17,624 nucleotides of DNA from Spirosoma sp. (lineage in GTDB: Bacteria > Bacteroidota > Bacteroidia > Cytophagales > Spirosomataceae). The stretch spans positions 1 through 17,624 of the forward strand of contig JANXVQ010000641.1 of the NCBI GenBank assembly GCA_025351545.1, written 5' to 3'. The notes beneath the pieces were generated by a model, which made no database searches, was not told where the DNA came from, and saw nothing but the letters and a program-made list of their open reading frames with translations. This document shows, one piece after another, positions 8,739 through 15,684 of the stretch (positions are counted from its first letter, which is position 1; each line of letters begins with the position of its first letter). The position numbers were made by a program, and so were the translations under genes.

Positions 8739-9649
8739 GAAAAATTGTGCTCACAGGTGCATCTGGTTTCATTGGGGCCGCTGTTTTGAAACAATTAGTC
8801 AGGGATGGTAATCAAGCTGTTGTGTTAGCCCGAAAAGAGTCGAAGCAGGAGCGAATAAAGACGCTGTCCGGTTACCAGACCATTTACTATGAGGACTTAT
8901 GCCGGCAAGAACTCATTGATACCCTGGCTGCCTGCAAGCCCGATGCTTTCATCCATCTTGCCTGGAAAGGTGTGGGCGGAAAGGACCGGAATGAAGCATT
9001 TCAAGTCACGGAAAACTTACCCCTTGCAGTACACGCTGTAGAGCTGGCAAAAGCAATTGGATGCCAACATTGGATTGGAACAGGTTCTCAGGCGGAGTAT
9101 GGGAATCCAAATTGTAAAGTTGCTGAAACTGCCCCCACTAACCCAACTACCTTATACGGAAAAGCTAAATTATCATCCTGCTGGGCATCACTCGGACTTG
9201 CCGAAAGTCTAGGGATAAAAGGGAGCTGGGTTCGGATATTTTCTACCTATGGAGTGGGTGACGAGCCCTCCTGGTTTATTCCCTACATTATCTCCGAAAT
9301 TCGGAAAGGGAATATCCCTAAGCTCACTCAATGTGAACAACTCTGGGATTATTTATATGTAGATGATGCCGCACGAGCCATATTGTGCGTTCTCTATAAA
9401 GAGCTAACTGGTATTTATAACATCGGAAGTGGTCAGGCAGTAACGCTAAGATCTGTTGTTGAGCGGATTAAGGCTGCACTTGAGTCTTCTATAGACGTTG
9501 AATATGGCGCAGTACCGTATAAAAATGATCAGGTAATGCACCTTGAAGCAGACATATCTAAAATCCGGCAATTGACCGGATGGGCGCCCGAAATCACCAT
9601 TGAAGAGGGTATTAACTGCCTGATTAGGGCTGGCAGATCAGGCGATTAA
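8735..9649 (+). CDS. SDR-family nucleotide-sugar epimerase/reductase (RfbJ-like; candidate YerF role)
   Basis: This extended SDR of 304 residues begins with the NAD(P) motif TGASGFIG (7-14). Its likely catalytic residues are S118 (in GTGSQAEYG), Y141 and K145 (YGKAK). The C-terminal half, with WFIPYIISEIRKGN, LWDYLYVDDAARAI, YNIGSGQAVTLRSV, GAVPYKNDQVM and LTGWAPEITIEEGI, resembles CDP-abequose synthase RfbJ and related CDP-sugar reductases (judged from memory, not by search). The ATGA overlap with rfbG ties it to the CDP path. Two roles fit: direct 4-keto reduction to a CDP-3,6-dideoxyhexose such as abequose or paratose, or, given the ThDP enzyme nearby, reduction of the added acetyl group as in CDP-yersiniose synthesis by YerF. 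The sequence alone cannot decide. A GDP-sugar role after Gmd is possible but less likely from position. Confidence 0.8.
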   Translation: MRKIVLTGASGFIGAAVLKQLVRDGNQAVVLARKESKQERIKTLSGYQTIYYEDLCRQELIDTLAACKPDAFIHLAWKGVGGKDRNEAFQVTENLPLAVHAVELAKAIGCQHWIGTGSQAEYGNPNCKVAETAPTNPTTLYGKAKLSSCWASLGLAESLGIKGSWVRIFSTYGVGDEPSWFIPYIISEIRKGNIPKLTQCEQLWDYLYVDDAARAILCVLYKELTGIYNIGSGQAVTLRSVVERIKAALESSIDVEYGAVPYKNDQVMHLEADISKIRQLTGWAPEITIEEGINCLIRAGRSGD

Positions 9650-9669
9650 CGTCTTGCGTTCTACAGCAC

Positions 9670-9761
9670 AAGTTGAGACGGCTATTTTGTTAAGGGCAGA
9701 ATATATATTTACAAACACAGAAAGAATTTGTTAACTATAAGTGTTGACGTTCACTCAACTT
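9670..9761. repeat. Inverted repeats upstream of the flippase TTG start
   Basis: AAGTTGAG at 9670-9677 is the exact reverse complement of CTCAACTT at 9754-9761. The right arm can also pair locally: GTTGA (9743-9747) with TCAAC (9755-9759) across a 7-base loop. The two pairings exclude each other and end 12 bases before the TTG start. The sequence match is seen; any effect on translation is speculation. Confidence 0.25.
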
Positions 9762-9773
9762 ACTAATTAATTT

Positions 9774-11153
9774 TTGAAAGCCTTAGTTATAACATTCAGA
9801 GAGCTGTTAGGTATAGATTTATCTATTTTTTATACTATTCTCGCCAGAGTTCTTCAGGCAGGAGGAGCGCTCATCGTTGTGGGCTTGATCTCATTATTTT
9901 TAACGAAGGAAGAGCAGGGGTACTATTATACATTCAGTAGTGTAATAGCTATACAAGTATTTTTTGAATTAGGGCTTACTTCCATTATTACACAATACGT
10001 AGCTCACGAAGCTGTTGATTTAAAGTGGATATCTGCCACGGAGCTAGTTGGTCCACCCGAAAAATTATCGCGCATTGCATCAATTCTCATGCTTTGCCTG
10101 AAAGTGTTTGGCATACTGTCAGCTTTACTTTTCGTTCTCTTATTGATTGGTGGCCTTGTATTCTTTTCTACTTACAAGGCTGGCTCGTCGACAGTTAGTT
10201 GGCAGTTGCCTTGGGGGATCATGTGTTTATCAACAGCGCTGATGCTAACGATAAATCCACTGTTATCTTTTCTGGAAGGATTAGGACAAGTAAAAGAAGT
10301 GGCCCAACTGCGGATGAGACAACAGCTTCTTACCTTGTTCATTGTGGTTATTGTTCTTAGCGTCAAAGGTGGTTTGTATGCACAGGGCATTGCCAGCTTA
10401 ATGTCTTTCTTTCTGTTGGCGGGAAGTATTCTATTTTCGGCTAATAAGATATTGTTCGCCAATATACTTCGACAGGCAGCTGCCTGGAAGATTTCTTATC
10501 GGAAAGAAATTTTTCCCTATCATTATAAAATTGCTCTAAGCTGGATAAGCGGGTATTTAATATTTCAATTGTTTAACCCAATCCTCTTTGCGACAGAGGG
10601 TCCTGTTGTGGCCGGGCAAATGGGTATAACGCTTGCTGCCCTGAATGGTGTTTCGTCCATATCAATGAGCTGGATCAACACGAAGATTACATTATTTTCA
10701 TCTCTTGTTGCCCGAAAGGAATATAGCATCTTAGACACGATATTTAATAAAACAGTTGCTCAATTAGCTGCCATTAATGCTGTCTTATTAATTATATTTG
10801 TTGCCTTATTGCAAGCGATAACTCTATTTGACAATCCTCTTAATGGTCGCTTTCTGCCATTTTTGCCTGTAACGCTGTTATGCGTTACAGTATTTATTAA
10901 CCAGTTTGTTTTCTCCTGGGCCACTTATCTACGCTGTCATAAAAAAGAACCCTTTCTCTGGATTTCAGTACTGAGCGGTATTCTGTGTATGTGTTCTTCT
11001 CTGATACTGGGGAAACAATTTGGCGTGATGGGTATGGTAACGGGTTATACCGTATTAACGGCCATTATTAGCGGTTTAGGTGGCTATTATGTTTTTGTTA
11101 CCAAAAAGAGAGAGTGGCATCAAATGCCAAAAGAAGATACGACAAATGTATGA
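9774..11153 (+). CDS. Wzx-like oligosaccharide flippase (MOP superfamily)
   Basis: This inner-membrane protein of 459 residues has a dozen or so hydrophobic helices and a basic C-terminal tail. The layout and the opening (FYTILARVLQAGGALIVVGLI, then FLTKEEQGYYYTFSSV and FFELGLTSIITQYVAHEA) match flippases that turn lipid-linked glycan repeat units across the membrane. The start must be TTG at 9774: an in-frame TAA lies at 9768-9770 and the next in-frame ATG comes only about 100 residues in, which would remove the first helices. The 124 bases before it are AT-rich and contain inverted repeats (see 9670-9761). The gene sits between the CDP-sugar SDR and the ThDP enzyme, supporting a Wzx/Wzy-dependent pathway. 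Substrate specificity cannot be read from the sequence. Confidence 0.85.
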   Translation: MKALVITFRELLGIDLSIFYTILARVLQAGGALIVVGLISLFLTKEEQGYYYTFSSVIAIQVFFELGLTSIITQYVAHEAVDLKWISATELVGPPEKLSRIASILMLCLKVFGILSALLFVLLLIGGLVFFSTYKAGSSTVSWQLPWGIMCLSTALMLTINPLLSFLEGLGQVKEVAQLRMRQQLLTLFIVVIVLSVKGGLYAQGIASLMSFFLLAGSILFSANKILFANILRQAAAWKISYRKEIFPYHYKIALSWISGYLIFQLFNPILFATEGPVVAGQMGITLAALNGVSSISMSWINTKITLFSSLVARKEYSILDTIFNKTVAQLAAINAVLLIIFVALLQAITLFDNPLNGRFLPFLPVTLLCVTVFINQFVFSWATYLRCHKKEPFLWISVLSGILCMCSSLILGKQFGVMGMVTGYTVLTAIISGLGGYYVFVTKKREWHQMPKEDTTNV

Positions 11154-11337
11154 GCAAATAGAGAAAAGATATTTACGCGAGACCTAAACCCTACTCTGTT
11201 AATCGAATGTAAATAACCGGAATTAGACGGGTAGATGTATTTTTCTAATTCAGCATCGAGATTGATTGAGTTAATCGTTTATAAAGCAGTTTGAGTATTT
11301 GCGATGCAGGTTTCGTTAAGACTTAATCGAAAAGAAA

Positions 11338-13065
11338 ATGAAAGTATCTGATTATATAGCTGCATTTATTCATAAGCAAGGCATACATGTAGTGTTTGAG
11401 ATGGCGGGAGGGATGATTACGCATATGCTTGATTCCATCGCTAATTATGAAGATATTAAGATAGTAAGTATGCACCATGAACAGGCTGCATCTTTTGCTG
11501 CTGATGCTTATGGTCGGGTAACAGGCAGACCGGGTATTGCCTTTGCCACATCGGGCCCCGGAGCAACAAACTTATTAACTGGAATTGGCAGCTGTTATTT
11601 TGACTCTTCGCCAGCCATATTTATAACTGGACAAGTAAATCTCCACGAGCAAAAAGGGAATAAACAGATCAGACAATTAGGCTTTCAGGAAACCGATATA
11701 GTGTCTATGGCCGAGCCTATTACTAAGGCGGCTTATCGGATTACAGACGCGTCGCAAATAGAAAGCGTATTTAATGAGGCATTTTCCATCGCATTAAGCG
11801 GCCGTCCCGGACCTGTCTTAATCGATATTCCGATGAATATCCAACGGGCTGAGATTACAGTAGAGCCCATTTCATACGTTACTAAAGTCCTGAATGATAA
11901 CTATGATTCAGTGAATTATACGGAGCTGTTCGACTTAATAAAAACAGCCAAAAAACCGATTATTTTAGCTGGAGGAGGGATTCGAGCTTCTGGAGCGTGG
12001 ACTTCATTTAAGGAGTTCGTTGACGCGACCAACCTGCCGGTTATTGGGTCATTGATGGGCGTTGATGTCTTATCCAGAGACAACGAAAACTTTGTTGGAT
12101 TTCTGGGCAGCTATGGCAACAGATGGGCCAATATGTCAATCGGTTCAGCTGATTTACTAGTGGTGCTTGGCAGCAGGCTGGATATAAGGCAGACAGGGGC
12201 CGACACTAATTTTTTTAGCCAGAAGACAATCATTCACGTTGATTGTGAAATAGGAGAGATCAACAATAGAGTTAAAAACTGCTACTCAGTTCATGATGAT
12301 CTAACCCGGTTTTTTGATGGGGCGCTGCATTTCATGAGCACAAGCGGTTGGGAAATTGACTCCTACAGCGAGTGGCATGAAGAGATAGCAGCTTTAAAAG
12401 CCACCTGGCCCGACACGAATGAGTTGCCGATGATAAGTGGGATTAATCCGAATGTATTTATGCATGAGATATCGAAAAACGCAACCGATATCTTTGCATG
12501 GGTAGCCGATGTGGGTAATCACCAGATGTGGGCAGCTCAATCGATAGAAGTTTCTGCCAAGCAACGTTTCATTAGTTCTGGCGGGATGGGTGCAATGGGC
12601 TTTGCTTTACCGGCGGCTATAGGCGCTTGCCTGGCATCGTCGCAGACTGTCGTAGTGATCGCCGGTGACGGAGGTATCCAATTGAACATTCAGGAGCTTC
12701 AGACAATAGTACGAAACAACCTGTCGGTCAAAATTATTGTCATGAACAATAAAAACCTTGGCATGATCCGACAGTTTCAGGATAGTTACTTTAACTCGCG
12801 GTATCAGTCAACGTTTTGGGGCTACACAGCGCCTGATTTCGAAAAAGTTGCGGTCGCTTACGGCCTGCAGGCAGTTACTCTTGAAAAAGAAGAGGACGTA
12901 GCTGAGGCTGTCAACTGGTTCCTGGATGATACTTCCGATATAAAAGGTAAGCTGTTGCAAGTGATGATAGATCCCTATGCAAACGCCTACCCGAAAATCG
13001 CATTTGGCAAGCCACTGACCGAGATGGAGCCTCAATCAGAACCCATTGCCATGGAAAGTACATAA
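11338..13065 (+). CDS. Thiamine-diphosphate-dependent enzyme of the acetolactate-synthase fold (YerE-like carboligase candidate)
   Basis: The 575 residues show the three-domain plan of the acetolactate synthase/pyruvate oxidase family. The N-terminal Pyr domain has the catalytic glutamate E48 in SMHHEQAASFAADAYGR, then FATSGPGATNLLTGIGSCYFDSSP. A central Rossmann-like domain (about 190-330) contains KPIILAGGGIRASGAW. In the C-terminal PP domain the ThDP/Mg motif starts at GDG (443-445) and ends at NN (470-471), inside VVVIAGDGGIQLNIQELQT and IVMNNKNLGMIRQ. It is not a convincing housekeeping AHAS large subunit: no ilvN, ilvC or ilvD is adjacent and it sits between a flippase and rfbH. With RfbF, RfbG and RfbH the closest functional precedent is YerE of Yersinia pseudotuberculosis O:VI, which moves a two-carbon unit from pyruvate to C4 of CDP-4-keto-3,6-dideoxyglucose. 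Fold and cofactor are near certain; the YerE role is inference from context. Confidence 0.85.
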   Translation: MKVSDYIAAFIHKQGIHVVFEMAGGMITHMLDSIANYEDIKIVSMHHEQAASFAADAYGRVTGRPGIAFATSGPGATNLLTGIGSCYFDSSPAIFITGQVNLHEQKGNKQIRQLGFQETDIVSMAEPITKAAYRITDASQIESVFNEAFSIALSGRPGPVLIDIPMNIQRAEITVEPISYVTKVLNDNYDSVNYTELFDLIKTAKKPIILAGGGIRASGAWTSFKEFVDATNLPVIGSLMGVDVLSRDNENFVGFLGSYGNRWANMSIGSADLLVVLGSRLDIRQTGADTNFFSQKTIIHVDCEIGEINNRVKNCYSVHDDLTRFFDGALHFMSTSGWEIDSYSEWHEEIAALKATWPDTNELPMISGINPNVFMHEISKNATDIFAWVADVGNHQMWAAQSIEVSAKQRFISSGGMGAMGFALPAAIGACLASSQTVVVIAGDGGIQLNIQELQTIVRNNLSVKIIVMNNKNLGMIRQFQDSYFNSRYQSTFWGYTAPDFEKVAVAYGLQAVTLEKEEDVAEAVNWFLDDTSDIKGKLLQVMIDPYANAYPKIAFGKPLTEMEPQSEPIAMEST

Positions 13066-13141
13066 CAGAAGTATGCACAATTGGTAAATAACGTTATCTT
13101 ATTGCTAATTTTATGCGTGCAAACTAAAAACTGGTGACAAA

Positions 13142-13199
13142 GGCTCTGGCAGCTTTCTTCACAAGTAAGGCTTTTAATCTATTTTACTCCAGCGGAGCC
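13142..13199 (+). other. Possible hairpin abutting the rfbH start codon
   Basis: GGCTCTGG (13142-13149) can pair with CCAG (13189-13192) and AGCC (13196-13199), leaving a 3-base CGG bulge and a 39-base loop. The right arm ends one base before the rfbH ATG at 13201 and covers the only GGAG-like sequence there. Such a stem could limit ribosome access. The long loop makes it weak. Confidence 0.2.
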
Positions 13200-13200
13200 A

Positions 13201-14511
13201 ATGATATCTGATTTCACAAACATCGATAGTAGCTTACTTGAACAGCTCCTACCAATTTTAAAAAAAAATACAACCAGAGAGATTATAGCTGGAAAAGATT
13301 ACATTCCTGTAACGGGCAAAGTAATTGATGAACAAGATCTTTTATTTGGAATAGATTCTGTAATGGATGGCTGGTTGACTACCGGACGCTTCGGTAAGAA
13401 ATTTGAGTATCAGTTTGCCAAATACTTCGGTGCCAAATCGTCTGTTCTTGTCAACTCGGGCTCTTCAGCTAACCTGTGTGCGTTTTACGCATTGACTTCG
13501 CCCTCGTTAAAAGAACGTCAGATTAAACCCGGTGATGAAGTGATTACAGTGGCGGCTGGTTTCCCTACTACCGTGAATCCTATGATTCAGTATGGAGCCA
13601 TTCCCGTATTTATCGATGTTGACATTCCCACATACAACGTAAAGTCTGAGCTTATTGAAGCTGCGGTTTCACCCAAAACGAAAGCGATCATGATTGCCCA
13701 TTCGCTGGGGAATCCGTTTGATTTGGAAACGGTGATGGCTGTTGCCAAAAAGTATAATTTATGGGTTATTGAGGATGATTGCGACTCATTAGGAGCAACC
13801 TATCAGGGTCGGAAAACAGGTACGTTTGGCGATCTGGCTACCGTATCGTTTTACCCTGCCCACCATATTACCATGGGAGAAGGAGGGGCCGTGCTTATCA
13901 ACAATCCCAGATTGAAAATGATCGTCGAAAGCTTTCGTGATTGGGGCCGGGATTGCTATTGTGAGACTGGTAAAGATAACACCTGTCGTAAACGATTTGA
14001 ATGGCAATTAGGTGACCTTCCCTATGGTTATGACCACAAGTATACTTATTCGCACATAGGATTCAACTTGAAAGTTACTGATATGCAGGCTGCCATTGGC
14101 CTGAGTCAGTTACAGAAAGCAGACGCCTTTGTTGAAAAACGCAGAGAAAATCACAAACTGCTTTACAAGATATTAAAACCTTTTGAAGAACACTTTATTC
14201 TGCCCGAGCCTACGCCGAACAGCGAACCAAGCTGGTTTGGCTTTATGCTTACGATTCGTGAGGGTAGCCCTATAAACCGTAGTGAATTGACACAATTTCT
14301 GGAAGAAAAAAAAATTGGCACCAGATTATTATTTGCTGGTAATTTGATTCGTCAGCCAGCCTATAAAGGCCTGGAACACAGAATAGTGGGTGAATTAACG
14401 AATACCGATATAATTATGAACAGATCATTCTGGTTGGGTGTATGGCCGGGCTTAAATGAGAGTCACTATACTTACATCGCTGAAATGATAGCTAACTTTT
14501 TAAAAATGTAG
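13201..14511 (+). CDS. rfbH: CDP-4-keto-6-deoxyglucose 3-dehydratase (E1), PMP and [2Fe-2S] enzyme
   Basis: This DegT/DnrJ/EryC1-fold enzyme (also ddhC or ascC) removes the C3 hydroxyl of CDP-4-keto-6-deoxyglucose using pyridoxamine phosphate; the product is then reduced by an E3 flavoprotein. The 436 residues match the family length. Two diagnostic features are visible. The PLP lysine of aminotransferases is replaced by histidine: [16 protein letters not shown] places H221 where K would be (H220 in Yersinia E1). The iron-sulfur cysteines C194, C252, C254 and C262 keep the exact family spacing C-x57-C-x1-C-x7-C. Other typical segments are [46 protein letters not shown] and TRLLFAGNL. The gene lies 135 bases after the ThDP enzyme. 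No E3 partner gene is in the window. The identification is very secure and fixes the product class as a 3,6-dideoxyhexose. Confidence 0.97.
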   Translation: MISDFTNIDSSLLEQLLPILKKNTTREIIAGKDYIPVTGKVIDEQDLLFGIDSVMDGWLTTGRFGKKFEYQFAKYFGAKSSVLVNSGSSANLCAFYALTSPSLKERQIKPGDEVITVAAGFPTTVNPMIQYGAIPVFIDVDIPTYNVKSELIEAAVSPKTKAIMIAHSLGNPFDLETVMAVAKKYNLWVIEDDCDSLGATYQGRKTGTFGDLATVSFYPAHHITMGEGGAVLINNPRLKMIVESFRDWGRDCYCETGKDNTCRKRFEWQLGDLPYGYDHKYTYSHIGFNLKVTDMQAAIGLSQLQKADAFVEKRRENHKLLYKILKPFEEHFILPEPTPNSEPSWFGFMLTIREGSPINRSELTQFLEEKKIGTRLLFAGNLIRQPAYKGLEHRIVGELTNTDIIMNRSFWLGVWPGLNESHYTYIAEMIANFLKM

Positions 14512-14564
14512 ATGCCTTGGTCGTATAAGGTAAATCTTAAGACTAGAGTAGTGCTGATATAGAA

Positions 14565-14605
14565 AGAGCTATTCCAGTCTTAAATTCATTTAAGAATTAA
14601 GCTCT
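14565..14605. repeat. Nested inverted repeats between rfbH and the GT2 gene
   Basis: CTTAAAT (14579-14585) and ATTTAAG (14588-14594) form a perfect 16-base inverted repeat with a 2-base centre. It is flanked by AGAGCT (14565-14570) and AGCTCT (14600-14605), also exact reverse complements, so both arm pairs can fold as one stem with an internal loop of 8 and 5 bases. There is no T run after it, so a Rho-independent terminator is unlikely. It ends 25 bases before the next ATG. Confidence 0.35.
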
Positions 14606-14630
14606 GTTATGTTAGGGCACGGAAACTACA

Positions 14631-15575
14631 ATGGCGGAAATATTAGAATTATTTATCATTACTTATAATCGTTCAACACATCTTGATAGTACGTTGTATC
14701 AATTAGTAGGGTGTCCCTTTTCAGAATTCTCGATTACCATATTGGATAATTGTTCGACTGATAATACTGAGGATGTATATCTGGCATATAAAGACAAGTT
14801 TCCAAAGCTGAATTACATAAAGAATAAAATTAACATCGGGGCTGACGCAAATGTATTGCGAGCCGCCGAGTATAGTAATAGTACCTATACGTGGATCTTA
14901 TGTGACGATGATGATTACGATTTTACATATTGTGAGGATATATTCGAAGTTTTAAATAATAAAGAAGTCGATGCAGTAATGGTTGGTTGGTGGGACAAGG
15001 TTAACTGGCCAAAGGAAGGATTGTTAGATACACCGAAAAAGTTGATCGAAAAAGATTTTGCTTACTTTGGCGTACCTAGTTTTGTAGCCGGTAGTATTTT
15101 TAAAACGAAATTGTTTCAAGAGCAGATTAGAATTTCGTATACAAATATTGTCAATCTCTTTCCCGCAATGACCTATTACATTAAACTTTATGAGGAAGAT
15201 AAACTAGTATACGTTTGTAAAAATAAAATAGTTAATGCAACCGCTAAAGCAGAATATCAATATACATACCTGAGAGTAATGGATGCTACTATAAACACAT
15301 TCTATTTAATAAATTCACCACGAATCAGGCGAATAAGTTTTGAAAAAACGTATCCCAATTTACCAAGTAGGCGAATAGTGAAGCATGCCTTAATGATGCA
15401 ACAAAAAAGTAGTCTGATGTCAAAACGGACCATATTTCGATACGTTAGCCTGATAAATTGGAAACGGAAAATAGTATTTATCTTGACATATATGATAGCT
15501 CCAATTGCCAATAAACTTTCTTTCCAAGACTCTTATTCAAAATACATCAAGAAAGAACCAGTTAATATAGCTTAA
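14631..15575 (+). CDS. Family 2 glycosyltransferase
   Basis: This GT-A fold glycosyltransferase of 314 residues would add one sugar to the lipid-linked repeat unit at the cytoplasmic face of the membrane. The N-terminal part reads ELFIITYNRSTHLDSTL, then SITILDNCSTDNTEDVYLAY, INIGADANVLRAAEYS and WILCDDDDYDF, where D92-D95 include the metal-binding DxD-type motif. GWWDKVNWPKEGLLD and VPSFVAGSIFKTKLF follow in the acceptor half. A hydrophobic segment near residues 280-298 (IVFILTYMIAPIANKL) could associate with the membrane. The INIGxDAN and CDDDD pattern recalls abequosyltransferase-type enzymes of Salmonella O-antigen loci, so it may transfer the locus's dideoxy sugar, but that is inference only. 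The gene is visibly AT-richer than those to its left, with hairpin-prone spacers of about 110-120 bases on both sides. Confidence 0.88.
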   Translation: MAEILELFIITYNRSTHLDSTLYQLVGCPFSEFSITILDNCSTDNTEDVYLAYKDKFPKLNYIKNKINIGADANVLRAAEYSNSTYTWILCDDDDYDFTYCEDIFEVLNNKEVDAVMVGWWDKVNWPKEGLLDTPKKLIEKDFAYFGVPSFVAGSIFKTKLFQEQIRISYTNIVNLFPAMTYYIKLYEEDKLVYVCKNKIVNATAKAEYQYTYLRVMDATINTFYLINSPRIRRISFEKTYPNLPSRRIVKHALMMQQKSSLMSKRTIFRYVSLINWKRKIVFILTYMIAPIANKLSFQDSYSKYIKKEPVNIA

Positions 15576-15602
15576 AAAATGAGGTTAGTAACGAGTTTTT
15601 CG

Positions 15603-15644
15603 TAGTAGCGCAAGCTCTATAAATCTACTGATTTCTTGCTACTA
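15603..15644. repeat. Stem-loop between the two glycosyltransferase genes
   Basis: TAGTAGCGCAAG (15603-15614) pairs with CTTGCTACTA (15635-15644) over 10 base pairs with a 2-base GC bulge on the left arm and a 20-base loop. The T-rich part after it (TTTC, then GGTTTTGC) is not a clean terminator tract. It may be a weak terminator, an RNA-stability element, or of no function. Confidence 0.35.
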
Positions 15645-15684
15645 GCTTTCAGGTTTTGCAGGAATCTAATTTTATTTTAAAAAA

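Noticed and set aside
11338..13065. Annotation as housekeeping acetolactate synthase ilvB.
   Set aside because: The fold agrees, but no ilv gene or small subunit is adjacent and the neighbours are all glycan genes.
13201..14511. Annotation as an ordinary DegT-type sugar aminotransferase.
   Set aside because: The PLP lysine is replaced by H221 and four iron-sulfur cysteines in exact spacing are present, which identifies the RfbH dehydratase. ColD-type enzymes share the histidine but lack the cysteines.
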